This document shows positions 11,401 to 23,212 of a stretch of 64,000 nucleotides of DNA, piece by piece; position 1 is the first letter of the stretch; each line of letters begins with the position of its first letter. Source of the stretch: Agelas oroides (lineage: Eukaryota; Porifera; Demospongiae; Agelasida; Agelasidae); assembly GCA_949130485.1 (NCBI GenBank), contig OX422184.1, positions 18,166,324 through 18,230,323 of the forward strand, written 5' to 3'. Position numbers and translations under genes: made by a program. The notes beneath the pieces are model-generated. The model was not told the DNA's origin. It searched no databases and was given only the letters and a program-made list of their open reading frames with translations.

Positions 11401-14184
11401 CCACACATGCAATTGGAAGCTTTGAGTAAAATAATCACCGCCCTTGAACAGTGACCACAGCTAGTACATAAGGCACTTGAACACATCTACATATAAATGC
11501 TAGGACTGTGTCTGTTATATGATTCCTTTCCATGGCTATAACTGCAGCACTGAGATGCTGCCCGTACAACAGTTGTCACACTGTCATTAGCTGCAAAGGA
11601 GCCAAGTGTCAGCAAAGTGACAAAAATGGCTCCGTATCCCTAGGCCTGTCTGTATCACCTGTTTGTATCTTAGCCAGCTCCACAGGAATAGACATTGCTT
11701 TCCAATTGTAACTAAACAAGCGAAAAAACTAGCAGCTGTGGTGTTTGATCGAGGAAATGTAGAACATGGTAGTGCTCAACAGGTCCACAATTGGCTTGCA
11801 ATAAGGTTTGATACAGTTGTTCTCCCTGTCACCCCAGCACAGCTGATAAGGCCTTGTATTGGCCAAAATGCATCCTGCACAGTGGGTGACTTTACATAAC
11901 ACCTATATATAGGCCTATTTGTTTAGAGAGATGTGGTTCGTTGATTGTTCATGCATGAAAACTTATCAAACTCATCAAAATTAATGTACACTAATGTTAT
12001 CATAAAGGGGTTGCGTTGATGTTTCATGTAAACTACAATACTGCCCTTTGTTAATGCTTACCACAATCTCCACATTGTGTGTTTGCAGTTGTATCACAAG
12101 TTTCAGATACACCAGCCAGGATTTCCTTGCCTATTTAAAGCACACATGTAAGTAGCAAACAACTAGTGGAACCAAAATTTGTACAAAGCCATGCACAGCT
12201 CAACAAACTTCCTGTGAATTGTCAACATCACTTGTATACATAAACAAGCAATGAACCAATTTCGCTGGAAGTAGAGCAGACCTAGAAAGTCGGAATGTGT
12301 TCTAGCGTCATCAGGTTCACTGGGAGATGGGGACTGCTATCTCATGCAAGAATTAAAGGCAGTTAGGTAGTGGAAGCTCGAAGGTAACATCTCTTTGTAC
12401 AGCTGTCCTTCAAATATTGCTGCTATATGGGGACTACTACTTATCTCACGCTCAAAATGCAGTCAGATGGCTGATCTTATCCAAAAGGTCGGCAGAAGCT
12501 CCTTGAAGGTATCTTCTCTTCGTGCAGTTGTCCTTGGTGTAGCTGTCTTTCGTTCAAATATCGTAGCTATCATAATCATCACGTGTTGTTGATGTGCAAA
12601 TGCGTGCGTGTGCACGTACAGAAGCGCTGGAGGCACCAGAAGTACTAATGGACAAGGCCTGATTTGAGTGAGGCATAAGTTAGACAGAAAGATGTTAAAA
12701 GCCATGCATGCATAGCATGCAGTCTGTGCATAAGTATCACAGATTTGCACACAGAATCTTGTGTATTATTATAGTAGGTACAAGATTCACAGAACTTAGA
12801 TATATATGCCCTCCATCTCACAAATGCCTACTTAGTAATCTTTCACATACGTACATATTACTTACATATCTTGTATTCAGGGCTCATCACAACAAGAGCA
12901 AAAGTTGTCAGAGAGAGAACAAAAGGAAGATATGTCAGAATGTTGAAGAGGTAGACCCACATCCCAAAATTCTTCCACTTGTAATGCAGGAGACTGCCAA
13001 CCAGTGGATGCTCCAAAAGATCAAGACGACCACTGTCAATCTGTAGGACATAATGTGTACTATACATTTCTGGCTAAATCGTTGACATGCAGTCAGCATA
13101 TTTTTAAATAGAAGTATTTTAATGTGAAGAGCGTGATCAAATAGTAACCAAACATACAATGTGCTTCATTGACTATACTCATGGTAGAGTATGTACTAAG
13201 CATCCGTACACATTTGGGCACATATTAGAAAGATGGGGGGGAGCAATAGATTGGTAAATTGGACGATTGAGCATAGGTGGGCCCTTGCTTTTCAACCTTG
13301 CTAAGAAGTTGAGTAAGGTAGGCACTTGCTAAGTGGTAGCTATAGGTGCTTCACATGTATAAATATACTCCATAGTATTACGTTAGTGATAGGAGAAACA
13401 AAAATGAACTCAACGATTTAATTACTAACTGCAAAGTGTAATTATACCATCATCATGAGTGGGTGAGTAGATTTCTCAAAACCAACTGGTCCCCAAGAGG
13501 ATTGCCATGTACTGTTGTCACGCTTCTTGACAGCCTCCAAGTGCTCAGTCTCACTGTAAGTGCCATCCTCATCCTTGTAGCTCTCCTCCACTCTTTGAGA
13601 CAACAATTCAATGCAGATAGGTAAATGTTTGTTTGGGTAGTCATGTACAATCTCTGCTATATCTGCACATCAAATTGAAAATCATTACTGTGTATTTCCA
13701 TTACATTGCAACGTTCAAAGTGCTGTATTACTAAACTTCTGATAAGGGTGGGGCTCAAATGTGCTATGAAGATGCATCAGATAATAATGCATTTATGAAG
13801 TGCATGTTAGCGCCGATCATAACACAAGTTCAGCAATACAGTATGGAAACACAGCGATGAGATTGAAGTATGTCATAGAATAGTCTTTAATTTCTGTGCA
13901 GGATTGTCACATATCAAATTAGGCTCAGGAAGGAAGCAATAATAAAAATTGGGCTACTTTTCAAAGCCGCTGTACATGACTTTCACATAATGAAAGTTAG
14001 TAAATTTATAATATATATACTTACTTTTGTTTTTCAGGCTTTCCATTGTCTCTTCTGAAGTCCTCCAGAAACTGGTAGTCAAACACAACGGTGTCAGCAT
14101 TGTCAGGGTCATTGAGAGTACAACGATTCAGTACCTTGGCTGCTACATCTGTGCAGAGGTGCCAAGTATATGTAGGGTCAATGC

Positions 14185-14344
14185 GGTATAAGATAGAATT
14201 ACACTCTTTAGTAACTAACCCCTTATATTAAGGGAAAAAAACAGTGTACCCCCTACACAGTTTTTCCCCTTATTATAAGTGAAAAGGTTGTTCAAGGGAT
14301 AGTGTGTCCCACAGTTAGTAAAGAGTGTCATCTTCTACCAAACC
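14185..14344. mobile_element. 160-bp MITE with 9-bp target duplication
   Basis: Inverted ends with the shared words ACACTCTTTAGTAACT and AGTTAGTAAAGAGTGT are flanked by GGTCAATGC on both sides (14176-14184 and 14345-14353). Unit B has the unoccupied site GGTCAATGC once near 44787, which confirms the insertion borders. Confidence 0.85.
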
Positions 14345-14387
14345 GGTCAATGCTAGGAAAGTAAACTTATTAGATTTGAACTAACTA

Positions 14388-14848
14388 CCGTAGTCTCGCG
14401 AAAAAGGGCCCAATATATCAAATATCTGCCCACCCCCCATTATTGCTTCAAAGGTCTAAAGTTTACTCCAAAAAGTGCCCACCCAATTGACCTCGTGCGG
14501 AAAGTTTTCAAATGCAACATGATGCAAGGTTAGTCTATAGTTACACAGAAAATGATGTGATACTAATACAGTATCTAAAAGTCACTGTGGCAGCTTCTGA
14601 AAAATTCTGATTAGCTTTTCCACATGACTAGGTTTGCCAGTAAAATTAAAGATGCATGGAACTTCGAGTCCTTTTCCTGGAATGTTAGAACGCTGCCGCT
14701 TGTCTGTAACTTTGCATGTAATTGTGTTGTTCCTCTCCAAACGCTTTTTCGTGGTAAAATGCAGCAATGTTACAAATATCCGCCCACCCCCTTGTCTGAG
14801 CACAAAGTAATGTGTACCGCCCATCGGCCCTTTTTCGTGAGACTACGG
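14388..14848. mobile_element. 461-bp Tc1/mariner-type MITE with TA duplication
   Basis: Terminal inverted repeats begin CCGTAGTCTCGCGAAAAAGG on the left, with a near-identical inverted copy on the right. Both are bordered by TA. Unit B lacks the element at the matching position (near 44835). TA duplication and size fit a non-autonomous mariner-like element; the superfamily is inferred from the duplication only. Confidence 0.85.
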
Positions 14849-16922
14849 TATATACAGATTACAGAGTCAAGTTTAACCATATTAATATACCTGGCATTCT
14901 CTCTATCATCAATCTGAGGGGCGTAATCTTGCACTCAACTGCTATGCCTCTGTATTTTCTCATTGCTTCTACCCAAACATCACTGTCAATGATGGCACTC
15001 ATGACATCACTATTGGACAACATAGGGAGCATACTAAATATACAGGGTTACGTGAACATTAATGCGCACACTCCCTCTGTTTAATCACAACAGTGAGATA
15101 GGTATATTTGTAATTTTCATTAGTTTTGCTATTTTGGACAGTCCTGACAGAAATTTTGCTATTTTTGACAGAAATCGAAGATAAGTCTGTCGTGCAGTTT
15201 GATCTCACCACCACGCTCGAAGTGAACTGCCACTAAGGGTGGGGCTCACACTTTTTTTACTTTCACCAAGCAGACACAGTTATCAAGTACCTCACTTTCT
15301 TCTAAATTAGATACACATGGTGGAATCACTACCTTTATCACAGGCCATTGCTAACTTACGTGATAATTCCTGTCACTACTTATGATATATACAACAAGCT
15401 GCTCTTCTGGAAAGCTATGGTAAAGTCGGTGTAAATATACTTGTGGAGCATGGGACATATAGTATGAGTCTAACTGAGTCAATGCTACCTTTCCCACAAA
15501 CTTTAGACTCAAGCTAGTGCAAAAAAAGGGGAGAGGAGTATTAGCGAGTATAGGCAATGTACATGTTGTGTATTAAGTGAAACATACTCATGGCCTTTAT
15601 CAATGACTTCTGCAATTTCAACACTTTGAATATCTGCCCCCGACTTCAGCAGTATGTTGATGACTTCAGCCTGATGTTCATCACAAGCACATCGCAGAGC
15701 AGTTCTTTCCTGGAGAGAATGAAGCACACCAGCTTATGCATAGAAGCACAGCAAAAGTAAAGTAGAGTTTCTACTGTAGACTTCAAATTATTTGGCAACA
15801 GGTACATCAACAAAAACTGAAATACATGTTATATTTTGACTATAATGGCATTCTGCATGAACTCTGCAGTATGACCGATAAAAGCAAAACTGGTCTGCTT
15901 TAATGGTTAATTGATTCTACCTGATAATCTCGTAATTCAATGCAGCTTTTATTTACACCAATCAAGTATTCAACCAAATCTGCATGACCATGGCTGGCTG
16001 CAAGGTGAAATGGCGTTTCATCATTCGCATTCCTGAAGAGAAAATGATATTTGGTGTAAAATTGGGTATTTATTTATTTATTCATATCAGCTTCACCATC
16101 CTCACACCTCATTAAAGACTACAATTTTGCACACACAGTTGCGTGCATTCAGTACAATAGCACCTTTGTTATTCGAACATTATTCATCCAAATCCCCAAT
16201 TGTTCAGACATAATGTAGCAAATAATTCTGTAATGGTTAGCTTCCACAGAGTGCCATGGTGGCAAAACTGTATGCTTCTGTCAGTGTATGTATGAATGTA
16301 GGCCATGCAGAGTAGCCTCCTACGCAAGACAAATACATCCCCTGTCATCATGCAATACTATCCACTGCATTCACGATCTAAGCCATCATATGTACAAACT
16401 TGTGCATAGAATGCTTGTTCCACATTGTTCAACAGTTAGTTGATTAAATGACCTTTAGGTCCCAGTGTTACAACATATTGACAGGAAATGGAGGATTTTA
16501 GAACAGTGTTGAGTTACCTTACTTTCAAATTTGCCCTTGCATCCAGCAGAAAGCGCACCACTTTGTCATGCCCTTTGGCACATGCAAGGTGGAGGGATGT
16601 ATTGGAGTTCTGTTCCTCACAGATTCGGAGGATTCTAGGATAAGTGCACATCAACAGCTCCAACACCCTAGTACAGAAACAACAAAACAATGTTATGATG
16701 CCACACTGTACAAGCTACAGCACAAACATCTGAGAACATAAATGTGCACATTTCTACATGCTTATGCAATATAGACTCGGTGTGGAAAAATATCAAATAA
16801 AATGACATGGCTGTTACATAAGTTGAGGCTGAGGTGTTATGTAATCATAAATGAGCGTTTAAATACCAAACTGAGTCTTGTAGTGTTTAGACATAACTAG
16901 GCAACTATCTGAACTTCCAATG

Positions 16923-17115
16923 CCCATACAGAAATCACAAGGTTGTTACAAGGTTGTCACAAGGTTGTGACAACCTTGTAATTTTGGTTGTAACAACCTT
17001 GTGACCAGGTTGTTACAAGGTTGTGACAACCTTGAAAAAACCTTGGATTTGAAACTGTTTCTACCTGGTCACAACCTTGTTACAACCTTGTTACAACCTT
17101 GTTACAACCTTGTTT
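16923..17115. repeat. Left TIR (16923-16979) and subterminal repeat field
   Basis: After the 57-bp terminal inverted repeat, the word ACAAGGTTGT or its complement ACAACCTTGT recurs about a dozen times in both orientations, often as back-to-back palindromes. Such subterminal arrays bind the accessory protein in plant CACTA elements; here the binder is unknown, and the BEN protein is an obvious candidate. Confidence 0.85.
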
Positions 17116-17578
17116 GTAGGTTGTTCACTACCATGCAGGTACAATCACCATGCAACTACTACACAGTGTGTTGACAGTGTGTTGACAACTTAGTAATCAA
17201 GCCAAAGTCATATTTTTCGACAACATATAAATGCATGAATGAGTAACTGTTTCACGGTTCTTTCGGTTCCTTTTTCAGTTCTTCTTCCGTCTACAGTTGG
17301 CACATTTATCGTTAACTGCATCAACCAGTGTTGTTTTCGCAACTTCATATTTTGTCTGCACGTATTCTGTGTTTGCATGAAAGAAAGTGTTGTACAATGG
17401 TCATGCAATAAACAAACATAGGAACTGATAAGAGTCAACTCCCACATGGTTAAAGTGCTTTTTGTCTTGTCATTTCAACCCATGCAGGTAATTAACTCAC
17501 CCAGAACAAGCAGACGGCACAACATTTCCATTACCATGCCATCATATTTATGCAACCCCACAAGCACATATAAGAAAT

Positions 17579-17584
17579 TTTATT
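17579..17584 (-). terminator. Poly(A) signal of BEN gene
   Basis: AATAAA on the minus strand, 7 bp after the stop codon of the BEN-domain gene. Its position supports ending that gene here instead of splicing on into the channel exons. Confidence 0.6.
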
Positions 17585-17590
17585 CTATAC

Positions 17591-20500
17591 TTATAACTTA
17601 CTGATGCAAGCAGACAGGATGTCTCGATCCAGGGCAATGTTATGGCGAGAGCCATAGCAACTGGATATGGCCAGCTGCTCTCTAGTAAAAAACACCGAGA
17701 TGAGGTTTCGGATAAGTCTAGTAGCGGACCCGTTGCTCTCCCTTTCCGCTTCGTCCAGTTGCCTCTGGGTTAAAGTAACACCATACCCTGGCACCAGCTC
17801 AACCTTGCATGGCTCTACCTATATTGACAGAAATTAGAATGTATATGTGTATGCAAATATACATAAAGTTTCAACAATTATAAGAATCAATATAAAGACA
17901 TACCTTAACTGTTTGAAGCGAGGTGAGAGTGCTAAAATGACTGTGTTCTTTAAGCTCAGCAGATGGTGTCTGTAGAATAAGTGTAGGTAATATAACATAT
18001 ACACTGAGTTCCAGTATTTGTAACAATCTAGATACCCACCCTAATTGTTCTAAACGAGGTCGGAGTAGTGATGCAACTGAGTTCTTTGTTCACGGGAGAT
18101 GGTGTCTGAAATTAATGCAGGTATTAAGAAAATGCATATCAAGTTCCAGTATGGTACCTATTATAAATACTCACCTTAACCCTTTTGAACGAGGTGGGAG
18201 TGGTTAAACAACTGCGCTCTTGAACCTCAGCAGATGGTGTCTGTATAATAAGCATAGGTTGGTGATGCAAATGAAATATGCAACAGAAAAATATTTACTT
18301 TTATATCCAGGACTGTGTTAAGTATACCACATACTTACATGAGCCGGTGAGTCAAACTCTACCGATAAAGGACTCCAGGAAGGCTATATGGAATACAAAG
18401 AGCAATAAAGATGGACAAATTACAATTTTCTACTCAGCCCAACCTATACCATACACATATAGTTGCCCTCATAAGCTACCATACACATAGAGTTGTCCTC
18501 ATAAAACTAGTTGATTACTTGAGTCAGTGCATGACTATACAACTTCGTTGTATATAGTCTAGCACATAGAATCTGCTACACCAGGCCACCCAAATATAAA
18601 TATATATACTGTATAGTGGGAAATATATATACTGCATAGTGGGAAACTTTCAAAGGAGAAAACTTTCGCAAATTTTGAGGTTTTTGGCTATTCACGAAAG
18701 TTTTATCCACAGCATGTGTCCAACAACGGTGACAGCATATGGACCATGGATGTTGCAGCCGTGTTCCTACTGGCTAGTGCGGAGAGACTACCTGCTGGCA
18801 TTAAGGCACAACTTGTCCAATGGCAGCACCTGAAACTCCCTTGTACATGTGGTAGTCTCGAACGATCGTCTCTGTTGCACATGTAGCATCTTGTTGGTAC
18901 CAAGTGTTCGCTATCGAGCAGCACATGTGGCGTGAGGTTATTATTAATCTGTGGCCACACCCATGCACAATTGGCAAGTGCTCGAATCTTCCACGAAAAT
19001 TTTCTTCATGAAATCTTATTTTCTATCAATTCGCGAAAGTTTTCTCCCTCGAAAGTTTCCCGCTATACGGTATTCATGTATGTAGGTAAACCAGGAAAGC
19101 ACTAACAGGCCTACTTGTGATCTGGTTTAAGATCTCATAGCAAAAACAGTGCACAAGAACAGGCAGCTTGAGTAAGATAGAGTGTGTAATTTGAAAATGG
19201 TTGGAATTTACAGCCCGTACTAAAAACAGTAACATGCACTGCACCTGGTGCGTTGAAATAATTAAGCCATTGTTGCTAAGCATGTGACCAGGTGTTCAAT
19301 TTTAACCTTTTAACCCTGAGAGTGCCCATATGCGCCCAGAATTTTTACAACCTTTAAACCCGATAGTGCCCGAGATAGCTTCCAGCTATTTATCGCCACA
19401 GCTGCGCGTTTTTGAGTTATAAGCCACAGGAAGTCGATCGAAGCATAATTAGCCGGGGTGTCCTATAGGGACTTTCCCCGGAAATCGCGTTCGAAGTTTG
19501 CCTACCGATTGTGTTGAACTTAGCATTGTCACAGAACAGCTTGCATCCCACGGGCAACTGGTTCTACAGAATTGTTTCTAGCTAATCATCTAAACAACAA
19601 TGAAAACGTACCTTCGCTGGAAGTTTGGTCACGGATTTCCAATCATTTTCATTGGATAGCAAGTACCCGCTCTTCATCCATTTAAGCTTACTTGAACTTC
19701 ACTATCAACTCGTATGACTACTTCCTCAGTGAAGCAGGCTAGTTTTTGATTACGCTAAGCCTAACTGCCAACTTGTGAACTCAGCTAGTTTATAAGATAT
19801 AACGCTATGAATCATCATGATACAAAATCACCATTTTTTCAATATCTTGTTTCATGGCTACGGGGCAAAGGGTTAAGTATGGTTCAATAATTTTGACCAG
19901 ACTATGGGCTTTTATTTACACACCCTTACTCAAGCCTCCCATTCTTATGCGCTCTTGACCCTTAGCCTCGTTCCCAGGCTCTCCCCTCGCCTGGACAAAA
20001 AATAAAAACGGAGGGGGAGAGCCTGGGACCGATTCGCACGTGATATCGCGGCACGACGACTTTGCACTAACCATTAAATAACCAGAAACGTCACTCACGT
20101 GAAGACCGCGAAGGAGCCGCGAAGTACTCTCAGCTCAGGAGTTTGTTACAACAACTCGTTTATTGTTGTGTAGCTATGTTGGAGCTTTAAAATGTGGTTG
20201 TGAGTTTATTTAGTACGCCAGAGTGTAGCGCTAGCCAACTAAAGTCTTTCTTCATAGCCTCGTAGCAATTTTTTTTTAAAGCGGAACATGGTAACAGTAA
20301 ATAGGCAAAGTTTTTCCTACGTACTGGGTACTTCACCGTCACTGCTGTTTGACCCACGCCGAGGTCTCACCGACGCAGTCACAGCTCACTTGTTTCAGTA
20401 GTATATCATAGCTGTTCGAGTCAGCCAATCACATGGCTGCATAATTGCGTCACGACTTTTGTAATTATTGCTGTGACGTCTACATGCCGCGATATCACGT

Positions 20501-22965
20501 GCGAATCGGTCCCAGGCTCTCCCCCTCCATTTTTATTTTTCGTCGGGGCGAGGGGAGAGCCTGGGAACGAGGCTACTTGACCCTACCCTCAGGCATATCC
20601 TGTGATGTACACGGATACTTATATACGTGTACAGCAATGTCCAAAAATGGTAGAAACACTAACTTACTTCCACATGAATGTCGTTCTTCTGCAGGGCTTC
20701 AAAGCTTGAATTTGATACTGTATTTTTCGTGACCATGATGGGCGATGTAGCTGGACATGAATTAAGTGTTTAAAATACCAAATAAGATAGTGTCTTACAT
20801 GCTTTAGTAAATGCTCTGAGTTTTTGTATTCTTATAGAAGCCCATGCGCTAAAATACAACTTAGGCACAAAACCCATACAAGTGCAGAAGCCCACCCTAC
20901 AGCCTAAAGCCCCAACCTGGTCATATTAGGCAGACTTCATTAAAAATGCATAGTTTTCTGCCTACGCATAATTTCCCCTCCAAAAAAGGGCTGTGTCATT
21001 GTGCTGTAGTATAGGTTTTCCGGTATTTAACTACACATTTTGTTCTCTGCAGACCCCTTTTTCTCTGAGCACAAGCTACTTTAGCCACCAACTTTGATAC
21101 AAGGTCACTCACCTCTCTCTTGTAATTGTTTTCTCAGCCTCTCTATGAGCTGTTGCTGTTCCTGCAGTTGTTTGTGAATGCCCATTTGTTCTTCTTCCGA
21201 GTCCGAATCAGAGAGTGGAACCAATCTACGCTTAGCTTTAAAGATTTCCCTCGCTCTCATCTTGGCTGCTTCTATTTTAGCCTGAGCCTCAACCTTTTTT
21301 GCAGCGCTCTTAGATCCAGCAGGCTTCTTAGGTTTTTTGTCTTTGATTTTCGGTCGATCCAACTTAGCCTTTTTCTTGATTGGACTATATGTGTCTTCAG
21401 TTGTTGAATCAACCTCTGATTCACCTAGCTTTAGTAGATCATCTCGTGTGACTTCAAAATTTATGAGTGATGTACATGTTTTATTCAACTGCTGACGATC
21501 ATCTGCGTAATGAACAAAGTACACCACACACAAAACATACACCACCCAATGAAAACTTATGCTCTAATAACAGGTACTTTGGGTTTTAGAAGCTGTCAGG
21601 CTAACCAAAATTGGACCATAAATGTATTTCTTCTACTCTCAATAGTGCGTTCCTGACACCAGTTTGGGACACTGTATAACGCAGCATGGAATAACTTTGA
21701 TTGACCGGAAATTAAAATTGCAAGTGTGTGGAACTGCCATCCAGCGAGGCAGCTCTGCTACCGCACTTTGTATCTGAAGTTGCAGAGGAGCTACAAATAG
21801 TGGGTAAGCCTTGTGGGAGACCTCAATGGTTACAAAGCTAAAAAGCCTTGTATGAGCTAAGAAGGGATGTAGGTGGGCTACACTAAAAAGATTGTCCAGA
21901 TTGACTTACAAAGCGGGGTCCGTTCCCAAGGCTTGAAACTGCCTCCGTGAGCCTGACTTTATGAATGGAAGTCGTTTTATCACGCTCAATATTTGTGCAC
22001 CTAGCATGCATGGGCTGCAAGTGAGTAAAAGACAACTTCGCCACCGTGGCTGGCCCTACTCTTGCGTGGCCACACCCCATTCCGCAGGAGAGGGAAGAGG
22101 TCTGGTAACTTCTTTTACAGAGTTTGTCTTGTCGCTCTGTGCAGTGTGTGGCCAATCACAGCATAGTATTCTGTCACATGAGTGCTGTTATCACAACTTC
22201 AATAGGAAATTACAAGGTGTAAATCAACTGTGAAACCACAAGCAGCTGCTGAGGCAGTCTTCTGCAGCCTTAATGTTGCTGCTTGCACAATGTGAATAAA
22301 TGAAATTCCTGTGCAACAAGTGGCTGTAGTGAAAGTTACCAGACCACTTCCCTCTCTTGCGGAACGGGGTGTGGCCACGCAAGACTAGGCTGGCCCAACA
22401 GTGTTTACTGGATTTAGCCCTCATGCAATCCTATTGTTATTCCCATCAGTGCCTAGTTTTCATATCAACAACTATGATCCACTTCTGCTCGTCCCCTTCT
22501 TACTGGATAGCATGGCATTAATTTTAGCAGCAGGACTAGCTTTAGGGCAACAGTCGAGGTCTTCAACAAATTTTTTAGCATTTGTAGTCCCTCTACAACT
22601 CCAGAATACAAACAGTAGTACCAGCATTGGCTACCTCACCAGATGGCAGTTCAACACGTGCAATGTCGATAATTACAAAGCAATTTCATTTCCGGTCAAT
22701 CAAAGTTATTCCGTATTTCGCGTTTTACAGCGTCCCCACCAACTCGCCTGCCATCAAGGACTCTTACATATACAGTTGGTAAGACAACACACTCACCAGA
22801 TGTTTGCAGTAGCTCGGCATCGTAAAACTTCCGACCGTACTTCACCTTGGCGTTGGCACCAACACACACACGACTGTCCGCGTGTACGGCTGACAGGGGA
22901 ACGACCCCTACACTTTCATCTTCCAGCCAACGCACCAAGACGAATCTCTGTTTTTCGGTTGGCAT
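17591..22965 (-). CDS. BEN-domain protein carried by the transposon (370 aa)
   Basis: Exons join in phase: 22965-22797, 21502-21113, 20750-20668, 18383-18339, 18240-18175, 18105-18040, 17969-17904 and 17818-17591, giving 1113 nt with no internal stop. Residues 1-56 (MPTEKQRFVLVRWLEDESVG...) form a small beta-rich domain typical of the N-terminus of some invertebrate BEN proteins. A lysine-rich region and a Gln/Glu coiled coil follow (about 90-185). Three tandem 22-residue repeats come next, each encoded by its own 66-nt exon (TPSAEV.., TPSPVN.., TPSAEL..). The last exon encodes a BEN domain (GVTLTQRQLDEAERESNG, RLIRNLISVFFTREQLA). BEN domains bind DNA or mediate chromatin contacts. The gene is head-to-head with the transposase, which suggests a partner or regulator role for the element, as TnpA has in CACTA elements. 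The DNA target is not known. Confidence 0.85.
18632..19070. mobile_element. 439-bp TA-flanked MITE nested in BEN intron
   Basis: Left end CTGCATAGTGGGAAACTTTC and right end (inverted) CCGTATAGCGGGAAACTTTC are flanked by TA. The terminal words match the element at 42389-42776, so both belong to one family. A second partial left end (CTGTATAGTGGGAAA) sits just upstream at about 18609. Confidence 0.75.
19314..19872. mobile_element. Possible piggyBac-type MITE with TTAA borders
   Basis: TTAA|CCCTGAGAG at the left and GCAAAGGG|TTAA at the right give the TTAA duplication and CCCT/AGGG ends expected of piggyBac-like elements. The inverted repeat beyond the first bases is weak, so this call is tentative. 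It lies in an intron of the BEN gene. Confidence 0.4.
19963..20575. mobile_element. 613-bp long-TIR element with 9-bp duplication
   Basis: Inverted arms of about 90 bp begin TAGCCTCGTTCCCAGGCTCT at each end with only a few mismatches. CTTGACCCT flanks both sides (19954-19962 and 20576-20584). Long TIRs with a 9-bp duplication fit a Mutator-like non-autonomous element. It is nested in an intron of the BEN gene. Confidence 0.85.
22057..22387. mobile_element. 331-bp MITE with 9-bp duplication in BEN intron 1
   Basis: The ends TACTCTTGCGTGGCCACACC and (inverted) TAGTCTTGCGTGGCCACACC continue as inverted repeats for roughly 60 bp. GGCTGGCCC flanks both sides (22048-22056 and 22388-22396). It is a non-autonomous element by size, without coding capacity. 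Confidence 0.85.
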
Positions 22966-23212
22966 GACGCAGATGTACAAGACCGAAAGACTTGAGATGA
23001 CAAAACCAAGGGCGCCCTTGACAAAACAGACCAACAGTAACTTAGCAGCTGTGATATCGACCGCCTAAACTACACGAGCTTTTAGCGCATGCGCAAAAGT
23101 AGACTTTCACAACGAGTTCCGTACCCAGACTCCCGCGGGTCCCGACTCCCGCACTTTTTCGGGTGGGTCTGGGAACGGGACTGTTCCTCGTCCACATCTT
23201 CAGCCACTGACC
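22966..23212. promoter_or_regulatory. Head-to-head promoter spacer of BEN and transposase genes
   Basis: Only 247 bp separate the two start codons on opposite strands. The spacer includes a GC-rich inverted repeat (CCCAGACTCCCGCGGGTCCC and a partly complementary GGGTGGGTCTGGGAACGGGA). This is consistent with one bidirectional promoter driving both element genes. No TATA box is evident. Confidence 0.6.

Larger units (their letters stand above)
8424..16667 (-). pseudogene. TRPA-like channel gene 1, 3' part: ankyrin, six-TM pore and coiled-coil tail; nonsense codon
   Basis: Minus-strand exons join in phase: 16667-16518, 16032-15921, 15709-15588 (ankyrin), 15033-14891, 14148-14025, 13592-13448 (linker), 13040-12866 (S1), 12130-12062 (S1-S2 loop), 11213-10795 (S2-S5), 10570-10370 (pore and S6), 10280-10212 (post-S6 helix), 9665-9456, 8929-8843, 8782-8720 and 8516-8424 (charged coiled-coil tail, stop TAA). 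TRP hallmarks include EHPLVGSLLHYKW before S1, MATGEYDFSGQF in the pore loop, and GLAVGDVMEILKAAELKK after S6, close to the TRPA pattern. In exon 9665-9456 a CAG found in the other copies is TAG (9504-9506), which removes about 97 C-terminal residues. The first exon takes a phase-2 donor from 33217-33542, so the 15.6-kb element lies in this intron. With the 5' deletion, this gene is probably not functional as a full channel. Confidence 0.75.

Noticed and set aside
13593-13662. 5' extension of the channel exon at 13592 (open reading starting IAEIVHDYPNKH)
   Set aside because: Its AG acceptor does not fit the phase-2 donor at 14025 and is absent in unit B; the acceptor at 13593 (TCTCAAAG) restores phase in all copies.
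16923-17115. CRISPR-like or satellite reading of the ACAAGGTTGT repeats
   Set aside because: Repeats are too short, occur in mixed orientation, lack spacers and are anchored to transposon ends in a eukaryotic context.
17591-17818. BEN exon as an N-terminal part of the channel gene
   Set aside because: It ends in a stop with AATAAA 7 bp later, lies inside the transposon, and the channel's upstream exon is accounted for at 33217-33542.
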